Shown: piece after piece, positions 36,501 through 44,816 of the stretch | Numbering within the stretch: position 1 is the first letter of the stretch | Layout: each line of letters starts with the position of its first letter | DNA from: Azomonas tarimensis | Lineage (GTDB): Bacteria; Pseudomonadota; Gammaproteobacteria; Pseudomonadales; Pseudomonadaceae | Reading direction: 5' to 3' | NCBI RefSeq assembly: GCF_042648805.1 | Contig: NZ_JBHRXZ010000016.1 | Span: 281,258 to 345,257 of the forward strand | Length of the DNA: 64,000 bases | Notes under the pieces: generated by a model | What the model was told of the DNA's origin: nothing | Databases searched by the model: none | The model's input: the letters and a program-made list of their open reading frames with translations, nothing else | Translations under genes and position numbers: made by a program

Positions 36501-37025
36501 GCCGACGGACTCTGCCGGGTACTCGACCACCCGCTCGCCGTGCGCTCCTGGCCGGGCGCTGGCAGCGTGTTCAGCGTCACCGTGCCGCTGGCACGCACAC
36601 CGGCGGCGCCGCGCAAGCCCAAGCCCGTCAGCGAAACGCCCCAGCAGACCCTGGTCGGCATCCAGGTGCTGTGCATCGACAACGAGGACAGCATCCTCAT
36701 CGGTATGCAGAGCCTGCTGTCACGCTGGGGCTGCGAGGTCTCGACCGCGCGCAACCGCGCCGACTGCAAACGCCTGCTGGACGAGGGTCTGTATCCGCAA
36801 CTGGTGCTGGTGGACTATCACCTGGACGAAGGAGAAACCGGAACCGAGCTCATGGCCTGGCTGCGCGCTCGACTCGGCGAGCCAGTACCGGGGGTAGTGA
36901 TCAGTGCTGATGCACGGCCGGAACTGGTGGCGGTCATCCATGCAGCTGGTCTCGACTACCTGCCCAAGCCGGTCAAGCCAGCCGGCCTGCGTGCCCTGAT
37001 CGGGCGGCGCCTGACCCTGGCCTGA
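33546..37025 (+). CDS. Hybrid sensor histidine kinase with N-terminal sodium:solute-symporter domain
   Basis: A 1159-residue membrane sensor. Residues 1 to about 510 are a 12-13-helix SSS domain, as in CbrA (LPYIALQLKGIVIGVNLL, FTCLPRQFHVTVVEN). A linker and a PAS-like domain (NITQGISVVDQSLRLVAWNR) and a coiled coil follow. The kinase has the H-box FLAAVSHDLMQPLNAARL with His806, the N-box LQNFLTNAFRYAKGRV and the G-box EKGLGLGLAIADGL. A receiver domain has the phospho-acceptor Asp1090 in LVLVDYHLDEGETG. The layout matches the pseudomonad family near P. aeruginosa PA3271. The signal is unknown; the SSS part may couple a transported solute to signalling. ATG 33546 removes a non-conserved 39-residue extension. 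Confidence 0.9.
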   Translation: MTLSNGLIALVALIYMAVLFMIAFFGDRHGQNMSPRLRATVYSLSLAVYCTSWTFFGAVGQAADELWSFLPIYLGPILLLMFAPHVLQKMLAISKRENITSIADFIASRYGKSQFLAVVVTLICLVAVLPYIALQLKGIVIGVNLLSGNHADLVTTKSLDTALIVSVVLALFIILFGTRNLDVTEHHRGMVLAIAFESLVKLLAFLAIGAYVTFGLYDGFQDLVDQARSTEAMTDYWETTISWPGMMVQIAVSLIAFTCLPRQFHVTVVENIDMRDFRLARWVFPLYLVLAAIFVVPIALAGRMVLPTEIAPDSYVISLPLAQEHPWLAVLAFIGGASAATGMVIVASVALSTMVSNDILLPWLLRRQKTDRPFEAFRYWMLSVRRISILVILLMAYVSYRLLGSTASLATIGQIAFAAIAQLAPAMVGALYWKQANRRGVFAGLAAGALIWAYTLVLPLVAGVLGWPLEIFPALEWLRSNPTGLDIDPLTLGMVLSLVGNSTLFFWVSVMTRSRFSEHWQASRFVGQQINAQPGVRRLLAVQVEDLLSLASRFVGAERAQQSFQHFARRTGQPLSLKQPADTRWIAHTERLLAGVLGASSTRAVVKAVLEGRDMEVEDVVRIVGEASEVLEFNRALLQGAIENITQGISVVDQSLRLVAWNRRYLEMFEYPEGLVYIGRPIADIIRFNAERGLCGEGDPDAHVARRLYWMRQGTAHTSERTFPNGRVVELIGNPMPGGGFVMSFSDITAFRRAEKGLKDANEGLEQRVEERTRELSELNQELSEAKSVAESANASKTRFLAAVSHDLMQPLNAARLFSASLSHQKDALPVEARDLVRHLDSSLRSAEDLISDLLDISRLESGRITPDRSGFPVATLYDTLRTEFSVLAQEDGIDFRVHGSGLRIDSDIKLLRRVLQNFLTNAFRYAKGRVVLGVRRQGDSLRLEVWDRGPGIPADKLSVIFEEFKRLDSHQTRAEKGLGLGLAIADGLCRVLDHPLAVRSWPGAGSVFSVTVPLARTPAAPRKPKPVSETPQQTLVGIQVLCIDNEDSILIGMQSLLSRWGCEVSTARNRADCKRLLDEGLYPQLVLVDYHLDEGETGTELMAWLRARLGEPVPGVVISADARPELVAVIHAAGLDYLPKPVKPAGLRALIGRRLTLA

Positions 37026-37037
37026 CCCCGGTGCGGC

Positions 37038-37418
37038 TCAACGGGCCGGCAACGCCTTGAGCAGTTGCCGCGCTTCCTTGGAGCCGCGGGTGGCCGCCGC
37101 CTGCAGCCAGTGGCGAGCCTGGCCAGGCTCGTAGTGATTGGGGCGGCAGTGCAGCCGACCCAGTTCCAGCTGCGCCTGGCAATCGCCCGCGCGGGCGGCC
37201 AGGCGCAGCAACTGCAGGCCGATACGACGATCGCGCTGGGTCTCGCATTCGCAGCAGAGCAACTGCCCGAGACGGCTCTGCGCAACCACCTCGCCTTCCA
37301 GGGCGGGCTGCTTGAGCAGACGTCCAGCAATGCGCTTGGCGCCAGCAGTCTTACCCAGGCGCTGATGGTCCAGCAGCCACAGCGCGACGCGCGTGGGGAG
37401 CCGGAAAGAGACAGTCAT
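37038..37418 (-). CDS. Sel1-like repeat protein
   Basis: A 126-residue helical protein with Sel1-type repeats: AQSRLGQLLCCECETQRDRR, LQLLRLAARAGDCQAQLELG and ARHWLQAAATRGSKEARQLL. Each shows the A-x-x-x-L-G / A-A-x-x-G pattern. The N-terminus (FRLPTRVALWLLDHQRL) is amphipathic, with no clear signal peptide. Such proteins are adaptors in signalling or envelope stress. It ends 12 bases from the convergent kinase stop. The start is uncertain: ATG 37448 is also possible, and neither has a good ribosome-binding site. Confidence 0.7.
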   Translation of the reverse strand: MTVSFRLPTRVALWLLDHQRLGKTAGAKRIAGRLLKQPALEGEVVAQSRLGQLLCCECETQRDRRIGLQLLRLAARAGDCQAQLELGRLHCRPNHYEPGQARHWLQAAATRGSKEARQLLKALPAR

Positions 37419-37897
37419 GGCCGACGAGCCGCGGGAAGGAAATTGCATGACGACTAAACTGGCTGATGGGCTTGGGCCGCGCACTCTACAGGTTTTTTCG
37501 CGGAGTTAAAGTCTTGCCAAAAAGAGCGTTTGCGGTTCTAGGTTCGCTGCCAAAAGAAATCCACAGAACCTGTGGATAACTCAGTGGACAATCTGCACAA
37601 AACTATCTGAAGCCCCTATATTCAGTGGCCCTCAGTCAAACTGACGAAATTTTACCCACCAAAAAAAGTCTTTATTTTTCAATCAATTAAACACATAGCA
37701 AGAAAATTGCCGAGATTGCGACACTTTGTCCGCCAGGCTTGACAGCACCAGGGGCAAATGTGCACAAGTCAAGCGCAACAGCGCATCGCCATGAATTTCG
37801 CGGCCTCGGCACCATTCGTCAGGCCATCACTCAGGGAACCAAATGAAAAACGCCGTGTCTAAGCTAGCTTCCGAGCGAAGCAGAGCCTGACCAGACT
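37419..37897. other. AT-rich intergenic region with a perfect DnaA box
   Basis: About 480 bases, clearly AT-richer than the surroundings near 37640-37700. TGTGGATAA at 37571-37579 is an exact DnaA box on the complementary strand, within the inverted repeat CCACAG-AAC-CTGTGG (37561-37575). Diverged boxes may lie nearby. A 15-codon frame at 37842-37889 after GGGAAC, just before ydbH, could be a leader peptide but is weak. No gene is called. The region carries the divergent promoters of the Sel1 gene and the ydbH operon. Confidence 0.5.
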
Positions 37898-40480
37898 ATG
37901 GTTGCGAGGAAGTCCGCCCGCCCGTTGCTTTACTCGCTGCTGCTGGTCACGGTTGTTCTGGTTACAGCCGCAGCGCTGGTGACAGGCTACATCCAGGCGC
38001 AGTGGCAGACGATCAGGCATGAGCACGGTATAGAGACGCTGACCTGGCAGGGCTTGCGTCTGTCCGCCCGCGGCGTTCATCTCGAGCATGCCCAGCTGTC
38101 GCAACGGACGCGTGCCGGCGATCACCTCGAGGTCGAACTGACCGGCGGCCGGCTGGCCTGGAAGAGGCTGCTCGCCCCCTGGCCGGCTCAACGCCTGACG
38201 ATCGAGCAGCTCGTCGTTTCCTGGACTCCCGGTACTGATTCGTTGGTCGATGATGAGTCCACGTCCTTGCCGAACCCCGGGCAACTGGAGGCCTGGCTCA
38301 GGCAGACGCCGCATCGTATGGATATCGCCAGCTTGCACCTGGCGTTGCCCTGCCTCGGCGAGACCTGCCACGAGCAGGGCAGCCTGAGCTGGAGCCGCCC
38401 CGGCGATTCGGCATACCCGGCGCATCTGCAGCTCAGCCTGGAGCGCGGCGAGCACCAGATGCGCCTATCGGCCTCGGCCGATGATCCGGGCGATCATCTC
38501 GAGGTCCTGCTGCAGCTGTCACTGGACAACGAGCCGCGCCTTCACTCGCGCCACCAGCTGGACACAGCCGGCGACGTGCTTTCCTGGCAGGGCACTCTGG
38601 CCATGGGCAACCTGCCGGAAGCACCCTGGCTACTGGAATGGCTGGGGCGCTGGGTCGACTTCGACGTCTCGACAGTGCCGACAGCTCCTGAAGCCATGCG
38701 ACTCGGCGTGAGTTGGTCGGTCGAGCTCCCCGAGGAGAGGCTCCAGCAGGCCAGTGGTGAACTGCGCGCCTCGCTGGCATTGCCCGCACCCTGGCCTGTT
38801 CCCGGCATCGGCCTGCTGGCAGGAGAGCTCGATCTGGCCTTGACCGGTGCTGCCGGCGCCTGGACGCCCACCGGGCTTACCGGCGATCTGCTGCTGCAGC
38901 CCAACCCCAATATCCTGCAGGCGCTACCCCCCGAGCTGCGCCCCTCCTCCATCAGATTGCAGGCCTCCCCCTCGCCTCATCCCAGCTCCGACCAGCGGCT
39001 TTCACTGCAGATGGAGGCCCTGGCCCGCGGCTCCTCGCAGATCGAACTGCGTAGCGACCGCCTGCTGCTTCGGGCCCTGCCTTTCTCCCTCGCGTTCGAT
39101 GACGCAAACCTGAGCCTGCAGGCGCCAGGCCTGCTCATGTCCCCTGCCCGCCTCGACAAGCTAGAGGTCCGGGCCCGCTTGCGCGGTCAGGTCGACGGCT
39201 CAAAGCTGGATCTCTCCGCACTCCCGGGGGCACGCCTGAGTATCGCCGAGATGGCCATGGACAGCCTGGACCTGACCGCCCAGGGACTTCAGACGCAACT
39301 GGCTGGCCTGCGCCTTGTGGCGGACTGGCAGCAAGAGAGCTGGCAACTGCAAGGACCAGCGCAGCTCAGCACGGCCACCCTCGGGCATCCCCAACTGCAG
39401 GGACTGTCCTGGCACTGGCAGGGGCAGCTCAACGCCCAGTCGACGGGGCTCGATCTCGACGGGCGACTGGGCAACGAAGCCGGCCTGGGCGCCAGCCTGC
39501 TGTTCGCACAACGCAGCGCCGGCGATACCCGTATGGAGCTGCGCCTGGATGAGATTTTCCTGCTCGCGGGAAATCCCCTGGCGCGCAGCCTCACCGCCTG
39601 GCCCGCTACGCTCGAGCTCAACGGCGGACGCCTGCAGGCTCAAGGGCAGCTCCAATTGCCCGTCAACGGCCCGCTGCGGGCCAGCGGACGCTTCTCGGGC
39701 AAGGGGCTTGCCGGCATCTTCGATCGCGTCGAATTCGACGGACTGGCTGCCGAGATAGACCTCAGCGTTGCCGGCGAACGCCTGGAAGCGGCGGTGACCC
39801 ACCTGGAAGTCGCGCAGATGAACCCGGGCTTCAGCTTTGGCCCCCTGCGCTTTCAGGGCCGCTATCAGGCACCCCTTGAGGAGCCGGCCCAGGGTCGCCT
39901 CAGTTGGGGGCTGGCGCGTCTGCAGGTACTTGGCGGGGTGGTGACCATTACCCCGGGCGAGCTCGACCTGAAAACCTGGTCGCCTGCCCAGCAGCTAACT
40001 CTCCGCGGCCTCGATTTGCGCGAACTGTTTGCCGCCTATCCAGCCCAGGGGCTGACCGGCACCGGCATCATCGACGGCCAGTTCGACCTCCAGCGCAGCG
40101 CAGCGGGATTCGTCATCGAACAGGGCAGCCTGGCCGCCCGGGAGCCAGGTGTGCTGCGCTTCGACTCACCACAGATTCAGGCGCTTGGACGTACCAATCC
40201 TGCGATGCAGTTCGTCACCGAGGCGTTGGAAAACTTTCATTATCAACTGCTGACGGGCGACATCCGCTATGATGAGAACGGCCTTCTTCAGTTGGGCTTG
40301 CGTCTGCACGGTACCAATCCCGACCTCGAGCGCGGACGTCCGATCAACTTCAACATCAACCTCGAAGAAGACATACCGGCCCTGCTGACCAGCCTGCAAC
40401 TGTCCGACCGGGTGAGTGAAATCATCCAGCGGCGGGTACAGGAGCGCCTGGGTAGCGGCGCGGCCCCTGTCAGACCTTGA
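37898..40480 (+). CDS. ydbH: YdbH-family AsmA-like envelope lipid-transport protein
   Basis: An 860-residue protein with one N-terminal transmembrane helix (LLYSLLLVTVVLVTAAALVT) and a very long periplasmic beta-rich part, as in the AsmA-like bridge proteins YdbH, TamB and YhdP that carry phospholipids to the outer membrane. The C-terminus matches YdbH (VIEQGSLAAREPGVLRFDSP, RLHGTNPDLERGRPINFNIN, LLTSLQLSDRVSEIIQRRVQ). It opens a three-gene operon with ynbE and ydbL, the fixed YdbH partners, the first 18 bases downstream. In E. coli YnbE polymerises on YdbH to complete the bridge and YdbL acts as its chaperone. Confidence 0.92.
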   Translation: MVARKSARPLLYSLLLVTVVLVTAAALVTGYIQAQWQTIRHEHGIETLTWQGLRLSARGVHLEHAQLSQRTRAGDHLEVELTGGRLAWKRLLAPWPAQRLTIEQLVVSWTPGTDSLVDDESTSLPNPGQLEAWLRQTPHRMDIASLHLALPCLGETCHEQGSLSWSRPGDSAYPAHLQLSLERGEHQMRLSASADDPGDHLEVLLQLSLDNEPRLHSRHQLDTAGDVLSWQGTLAMGNLPEAPWLLEWLGRWVDFDVSTVPTAPEAMRLGVSWSVELPEERLQQASGELRASLALPAPWPVPGIGLLAGELDLALTGAAGAWTPTGLTGDLLLQPNPNILQALPPELRPSSIRLQASPSPHPSSDQRLSLQMEALARGSSQIELRSDRLLLRALPFSLAFDDANLSLQAPGLLMSPARLDKLEVRARLRGQVDGSKLDLSALPGARLSIAEMAMDSLDLTAQGLQTQLAGLRLVADWQQESWQLQGPAQLSTATLGHPQLQGLSWHWQGQLNAQSTGLDLDGRLGNEAGLGASLLFAQRSAGDTRMELRLDEIFLLAGNPLARSLTAWPATLELNGGRLQAQGQLQLPVNGPLRASGRFSGKGLAGIFDRVEFDGLAAEIDLSVAGERLEAAVTHLEVAQMNPGFSFGPLRFQGRYQAPLEEPAQGRLSWGLARLQVLGGVVTITPGELDLKTWSPAQQLTLRGLDLRELFAAYPAQGLTGTGIIDGQFDLQRSAAGFVIEQGSLAAREPGVLRFDSPQIQALGRTNPAMQFVTEALENFHYQLLTGDIRYDENGLLQLGLRLHGTNPDLERGRPINFNINLEEDIPALLTSLQLSDRVSEIIQRRVQERLGSGAAPVRP

Positions 40481-40497
40481 ACCAGGAGAACACCTCG

Positions 40498-40686
40498 ATG
40501 CGACTGCGCCTCGCACTGAGCCTGTTGATGGCCCTGGCCGCCAGCGCCTGCACCCCACGGGTGGAGCTGGCAGTGCCCAATGAACCGATCAACATCAACC
40601 TCAACGTGAAGATCGAGCACGAGATCTACATCCGCGTCGACAAGCAGCTCGACGCCATCATCAACGAAGACAGCGGACTCTTCTGA
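40498..40686 (+). CDS. ynbE: YnbE-family outer-membrane lipoprotein
   Basis: A 62-residue lipoprotein: signal MRLRLALSLLMALAA, lipobox ASAC with Cys18, then TPRVELAVPNEPININLNVK and an acidic end. This beta-strand with alternating residues (PININLNVKIEHEIYI) is the YnbE signature that stacks on the YdbH C-terminus. ATG 40498 is chosen with AGGAG about nine bases upstream; a TTG at 40477 overlapping the ydbH stop is less likely. Its stop shares a base with the ydbL start. Confidence 0.92.
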   Translation: MRLRLALSLLMALAASACTPRVELAVPNEPININLNVKIEHEIYIRVDKQLDAIINEDSGLF

Positions 40687-41030
40687 TGCCCATGAAACTG
40701 CACCTGAAGTTGGGCGCCCTGTTGTTGGCGCTGAGCCTGCCCGCCGCCGCCCTGAGCCTGAACGAAGCCATGTCTGCCCTGGGGCAGGCGAAATCAGCCG
40801 GACAGCTCGGCGAGCAGCCCGACGGTTATCTCGGCGTGGTACGTGCCGCAGAGCAGTCCGAAGCCATCGCTGCCCAGATCAACCAGGCCCGTCGCGCCGA
40901 ATACCACCGCGTGGCCATGAAGAACGGCATCAGTGTGCGCGATGTCGAGGCACTGGCGGGCAAGAAGGCCATCGAGCGAACCCCCTCGGGCCAGTTCGTA
41001 TTGATCAACGGCCAGTGGGTACGCAAGTAG
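40686..41030 (+). CDS. ydbL: YdbL-family periplasmic protein (DUF1318)
   Basis: A 114-residue secreted protein. The signal peptide MPMKLHLKLGALLLALSLPA ends at a probable AAA-L cut. The mature DUF1318 domain has LNEAMSALGQAKSAGQLGEQ, GYLGVVRAAEQSEAIAAQIN, RRAEYHRVAMKNGISVRDVE and AGKKAIERTPSGQF. It is the YdbL partner of YdbH-YnbE, shown in E. coli to prevent runaway YnbE polymerisation. The TGATG junction with ynbE indicates translational coupling. A GC-rich hairpin follows the stop. Confidence 0.93.
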   Translation: MPMKLHLKLGALLLALSLPAAALSLNEAMSALGQAKSAGQLGEQPDGYLGVVRAAEQSEAIAAQINQARRAEYHRVAMKNGISVRDVEALAGKKAIERTPSGQFVLINGQWVRK

Positions 41031-41037
41031 TCGCCTT

Positions 41038-41059
41038 GGCCGCTCCACCCGGAGCGGCC
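41038..41059. terminator. GC-rich hairpin after ydbL
   Basis: A perfect 9-base stem (GGCCGCTCC/GGAGCGGCC) with an ACCC loop, seven bases after the ydbL stop. It has no T-run on either strand, so it is a terminator-like or mRNA-stabilising structure rather than a classical terminator. Confidence 0.6.
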
Positions 41060-41170
41060 TGCTCCATGTCCCATGACCATGCGCAAGATATTGGTCCGCC
41101 CTTGCATTGCCGGAATGCCAGGCGCAGCAGGAACGCGCCCGAGCCATACAGCGACGAGGCATTGTGGCGC

Positions 41171-42229
41171 TCAGTCGTCCATGCCACGCAGTACCGTACG
41201 GGTGATGGCTTCGCCTATAAGCTCGAAGGCCTGTCCTGCCTCCTTGTTTTCGTCGAGATGCTCGGCGCAGGCCAGCACGATGACCGTGGTCGCCTGGTCC
41301 TCGGCGGCGGGATCGATTACCCCGACGTGGCATGCCTGGCCGAGCTGGGTGCCGGTCTTCTGGATGAAGGGCACGTCACTGGGCAGACCGGCTTCGAGCC
41401 GGTAGGCGTCATAGGAGTCGATCTTCATGTCGGCATACAACTTGGTCAGACTGGATTCGGAGAGCAATTCGCCCTTGACCAGCTTTTCCAGCAAACGGCC
41501 ATAGGCTTCCAGACTGGCTGCGTTGATGTTGCGAGCGTAGTAGCGGTCGTAGGCCTCTTCCAGGCTCGGCGCTTGCAACTCGCTCGTTGGCACATCGAGC
41601 ATGTTCGCCACGGCCCGATAGCGTGGCTGACTGAAAGGCGCCGCAGCGATTCGCACCAGATCCATGTTGCCCAGATCACGGGCGTCCGGATGCAGTTCAC
41701 CATAGACATCTCGGCGGACCTGGGTGAAATCGGTGATGCGCTCGACACCGCGTCCACCCATGTTCTCGCGGGTGCGCTCGTTGAGGCTGTCCTCGCCGAT
41801 CAGCCTGACGAGCATGTTGGCGGCCGTGTTGTCGCTCTCGATGAGCATCTCGGTCAGCAGCGTCTCGATCCGATACTCGACGCCCGGATCCTGCCAGACC
41901 AGCTGGCCCGACCCGTCCACCTTGTCTTCGACGCGCAGCGCCAGGGTGTCGCTGAGTGCATGATCGCCGTCGTCCACGCCCTGCAACACCGCCACCGCGA
42001 TGGGAACCTTGGCAGCCGAGCCCAGATACCAGAGGCGGTCCGCATTGAGCGAGACTTCTTCATCTTCACCCAGGTGCTTGATGTAGATCCCCAGGTTTCC
42101 AGGCGACTCGTCAGCGATACGCTGCAGATCAGCTTCCAATCGCTGCGTCCAGTCAGCCGGTGCTGCGCTGGCATACAATGCCAGCAGCGCGGCAACGCAG
42201 CCGGATACAGCGCTGCTGCTCGTTTTCAT
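41171..42229 (-). CDS. Class A beta-lactamase-like serine hydrolase (second of a tandem pair)
   Basis: A 352-residue secreted protein: signal peptide about residues 1-25 (cut near APADW), then a penicillin-recognising serine-hydrolase fold. Ser71-x-x-Lys74 (GSAAKVPIAVAVL) is the active-site motif, LIESDNTAANMLVRL gives the S-D-N motif and FIQKTGTQLGQA the K-T-G triad. I do not see the E-x-x-L-N omega loop of true class A beta-lactamases, so carbapenem or penicillin hydrolysis is unproven; a peptidoglycan or D-Ala-ester target is possible. It overlaps the stop of its upstream paralogue by four bases, so the two are translationally coupled. Confidence 0.82.
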   Translation of the reverse strand: MKTSSSAVSGCVAALLALYASAAPADWTQRLEADLQRIADESPGNLGIYIKHLGEDEEVSLNADRLWYLGSAAKVPIAVAVLQGVDDGDHALSDTLALRVEDKVDGSGQLVWQDPGVEYRIETLLTEMLIESDNTAANMLVRLIGEDSLNERTRENMGGRGVERITDFTQVRRDVYGELHPDARDLGNMDLVRIAAAPFSQPRYRAVANMLDVPTSELQAPSLEEAYDRYYARNINAASLEAYGRLLEKLVKGELLSESSLTKLYADMKIDSYDAYRLEAGLPSDVPFIQKTGTQLGQACHVGVIDPAAEDQATTVIVLACAEHLDENKEAGQAFELIGEAITRTVLRGMDD

Positions 42230-43320
42230 AGGCGCATCAACCCCGAAGCCACCAGCGCTTCGCCGGCCCCCCGCAGCGCCGTCTCGGCTCGAGCGGTCGA
42301 GGCACCGCGCACGCAGGCCACCACGACCAGACGTGGCGCACCCTCTGCGCTGGCGCCGGGCTTGGGCACCACCACTCCGGCGTCACAGGCGCGGGCCACC
42401 TGGGTTCCCGTCTTGTGGGCGAAACTGACCGTGGTCGGCAGGCCTGCCTTGATCCGCAGGGAGCCTGTTTCCACCCGACGCATCACGCCCAGCAGGTACG
42501 CCGTGGCTTCTGGCTGGAGAGCCCGCCCTTCGACCAGCGCCGCCAACAGCTCGCCGTATGCCGTCAAGGGTGCGGAATTGAAAGGCGTCGCATAGTAACG
42601 CTCGAAAGCCTCACCCACGCCTATCGGGGTGAAGCTCGACCGCTCGACCTTCAGCAACTCCGCGAGCGTGGCCAGCCGCCGCTCTTCGCTGGACTGCTGG
42701 CGCAGCAACAGGAAGTCGGCACCGGAGAGATTCTTGGCGGCCGGGTGAAGCTGGCTGTAGACCAGACGCCGGACATCCGCCAGGGTGGTGATCGGGCCGA
42801 AACCGCCGGGCACCAACTCCTGGGCCACCGCATTCACGCTGTCGATGCCAGCCACCCGGATAAGCATGTCGCTTGCCGTGTTGTCGCTGTGGATCAGCAT
42901 CTGATCAAGCAGGAAGCGGATGCTCAGCCAGCTGCCGGGCGCTTCGGCGTTGGTCGGCCCGGCCCCGTCGACATAATCCGAAGACAATAGCTGGACAGTG
43001 GAATCCAGTGACAGACTGCCCTCTTCGACCCGACGCATGATCGCGATCGCCACCGGGACCTTGATGGTCGAGGCCAGATACCAGGTTTCCTCACCGCGGT
43101 AGGACGCCGAAACACCGCTGTCCACGTCCTTGACGTAGACGCCCAGCACCCCGGCCGTACGCTTGTCGACCTCGGCAACCCGATCCAGGAAGGCTTCGGT
43201 CCAGCCGAACCCGTCCTGAGCCACCGTGGGCAGTGACAGGGCGAACAGCAGCGCCCCGATCAATCTTGTCTTGCCCCTCTGGCCACAGCCTCGCTTGGAC
43301 AACAACACCAGACCCTCCAT
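42226..43320 (-). CDS. Class A beta-lactamase-like serine hydrolase (first of a tandem pair)
   Basis: A 364-residue secreted paralogue of the next gene. A hydrophobic signal (RLIGALLFALSLPTVAQ) precedes the mature part. Ser84-Thr-Ile-Lys87 in YLASTIKVPVAIAIM, the S-D-N motif in LIHSDNTASDMLIRV and the K-T-G triad in SFAHKTGTQVARA are intact. The two copies share layout, spacing and a late Cys-containing region (ARACDAGVV versus GQACHVGVI), but differ enough to be an old duplication. ATG 43320 is chosen as the start that gives a normal signal peptide. It is divergent from the acyltransferase gene. Confidence 0.82.
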   Translation of the reverse strand: MEGLVLLSKRGCGQRGKTRLIGALLFALSLPTVAQDGFGWTEAFLDRVAEVDKRTAGVLGVYVKDVDSGVSASYRGEETWYLASTIKVPVAIAIMRRVEEGSLSLDSTVQLLSSDYVDGAGPTNAEAPGSWLSIRFLLDQMLIHSDNTASDMLIRVAGIDSVNAVAQELVPGGFGPITTLADVRRLVYSQLHPAAKNLSGADFLLLRQQSSEERRLATLAELLKVERSSFTPIGVGEAFERYYATPFNSAPLTAYGELLAALVEGRALQPEATAYLLGVMRRVETGSLRIKAGLPTTVSFAHKTGTQVARACDAGVVVPKPGASAEGAPRLVVVACVRGASTARAETALRGAGEALVASGLMRL

Positions 43321-43525
43321 AACTGTCACCGTCGCTCTCTGCTCTGACTCCAGTCGCCAGAACAGGTGCGCTACACAGTGAGGAAAAAACGCCCCGGCAG
43401 ACACCAGGCATGGTCAAGCCCATCTTGCGAATGCCGACGACCTCGCCGTGGCACGCCGGGCGAACGTCTTCGATTACACCTTGCCCAAGAGGCGTTGGCG
43501 ATGGCTTTCGGACGGGAGTACAGGT

Positions 43526-44773
43526 ATGGGACGAACGGGCACAGAACGTTTCATCGGCCTGGAGTGGTTGCGCTTTCTGCTCGCCGTCTACGTGATCGTT
43601 TTTCATACCTTCCACGCCTACCCGGAAGAGCAGCGACCCTTCTGGCTGACCGAACTCACCGGCGTCGGCTTTTTCGCCACCAGCAGTTTTTTCGTGCTGT
43701 CGGGGTTTCTCCTGGCCCACGTCTACAGCCAAGACGGCAGGCTACGGGAGCCGGCGCCGCGCTTCTGGGCCAAGCGCTTCGCCAACCTCTATCCGCTACA
43801 CCTGTTTTCACTGGCGCTGACCGCGGTGGTGCTGTGGATCATCGCGACGGCTGGCATCCCCCCGGACGATACCAACGCCAGTATCCGCTTCGTCATCTAC
43901 GACACCAATGAAGACCTTGGCGACGCCTCCAGGGAAAGCCTTCACCACTTCATGAGCGATGGCGAACTGCTGTTCAACTTGGGCCTGCAGTTGCTGCTTC
44001 TCCAGGCGTGGAATCCCTACTACCTCACCTTCAACCCGCCGCTGTGGTCGATTTCCACACTGTTCTTCTTCTATCTGACCTTTCCCCTGCTGGCGCCCCG
44101 GCTCATGCGGGCGCAACACAAACCCTGGTGGCTGCTGGTCACCCTGGCCATCTACCTCATCCCGCCGCTGTGGATCATCATCAACCAGGAATACGGCATC
44201 CCCCATACCGGCATCCTCCACCGCATGCCACTGGTGCGCCTGCCCGAATTCGTCGCCGGCATCCTCCTCTATGGCTGGTTTCGAGAGCATCGCCTGAAAG
44301 GCTGGCAGCCCCGGCTACCAGGCATGCTCGGCCTCGCCGCACTGATCGTCGGCTCGGTCATCGCCGCCATCTGGCTGCTCAAAGGCGAGCGCTTCTGGTA
44401 CTTCCTGCTACACACGGGACTCTTGCTACCCGCTCAGCTCGCCCTGCTCTACCTCTGCGCCCTCGCCCCGCATCCTCGCAGCGAGCGAACCACCCGCTGG
44501 GCCCAACGCCTGGCCAGCGCCTCGCTCCCGCTGTTCGTGCTGCACGTACCGATATTCATCCTGTTTTCCCGCTCGGAAAAATTCCTCGGTGCCGCCTCGG
44601 CCGATTGCCTGGCCGACTGGTCGAGCTGCGCCCTCCAGGCCGGCGACCAGCCGCTCTCGCTCTGGTTCTACCCGTTGTACCTGCTGCTGACCATCATGGT
44701 CTGCGTCTGGACACAGGAACACGCCGTCAAGCCCGCCCGCAACTGGATGCTCAGGCGGATGGGGGTAAGGTGA
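43526..44773 (+). CDS. Acyltransferase family protein (OafA/YrhL type)
   Basis: A 415-residue integral membrane acyltransferase (Acyl_transf_3). The N-terminal FIGLEWLRFLLAVYVIVFHT, with the conserved R and H, and the following FATSSFFVLSGFLLAHVY with the F-F-x-x-S-G-F signature are diagnostic. Ten or so hydrophobic helices follow, as does PPLWSISTLFFFYLTFPLLA, the conserved W-S-(I/L)-x-x-E/T-x-x-F-Y region. Such enzymes O-acylate sugars of LPS, exopolysaccharide or glycans. GGGAG lies seven bases before ATG 43526. It is next to the microcin locus, but nothing shows a link. Confidence 0.85.
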   Translation: MGRTGTERFIGLEWLRFLLAVYVIVFHTFHAYPEEQRPFWLTELTGVGFFATSSFFVLSGFLLAHVYSQDGRLREPAPRFWAKRFANLYPLHLFSLALTAVVLWIIATAGIPPDDTNASIRFVIYDTNEDLGDASRESLHHFMSDGELLFNLGLQLLLLQAWNPYYLTFNPPLWSISTLFFFYLTFPLLAPRLMRAQHKPWWLLVTLAIYLIPPLWIIINQEYGIPHTGILHRMPLVRLPEFVAGILLYGWFREHRLKGWQPRLPGMLGLAALIVGSVIAAIWLLKGERFWYFLLHTGLLLPAQLALLYLCALAPHPRSERTTRWAQRLASASLPLFVLHVPIFILFSRSEKFLGAASADCLADWSSCALQAGDQPLSLWFYPLYLLLTIMVCVWTQEHAVKPARNWMLRRMGVR

Positions 44774-44816
44774 AAGTGATTGCCCAGGCAATTGCCCCAG
44801 GCAACTTCTTAAGCTC

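Noticed and set aside
37419..37897. A replication origin at the AT-rich gap
   Set aside because: Only one exact DnaA box, and no dnaA, dnaN, rpmH or gidA genes nearby.
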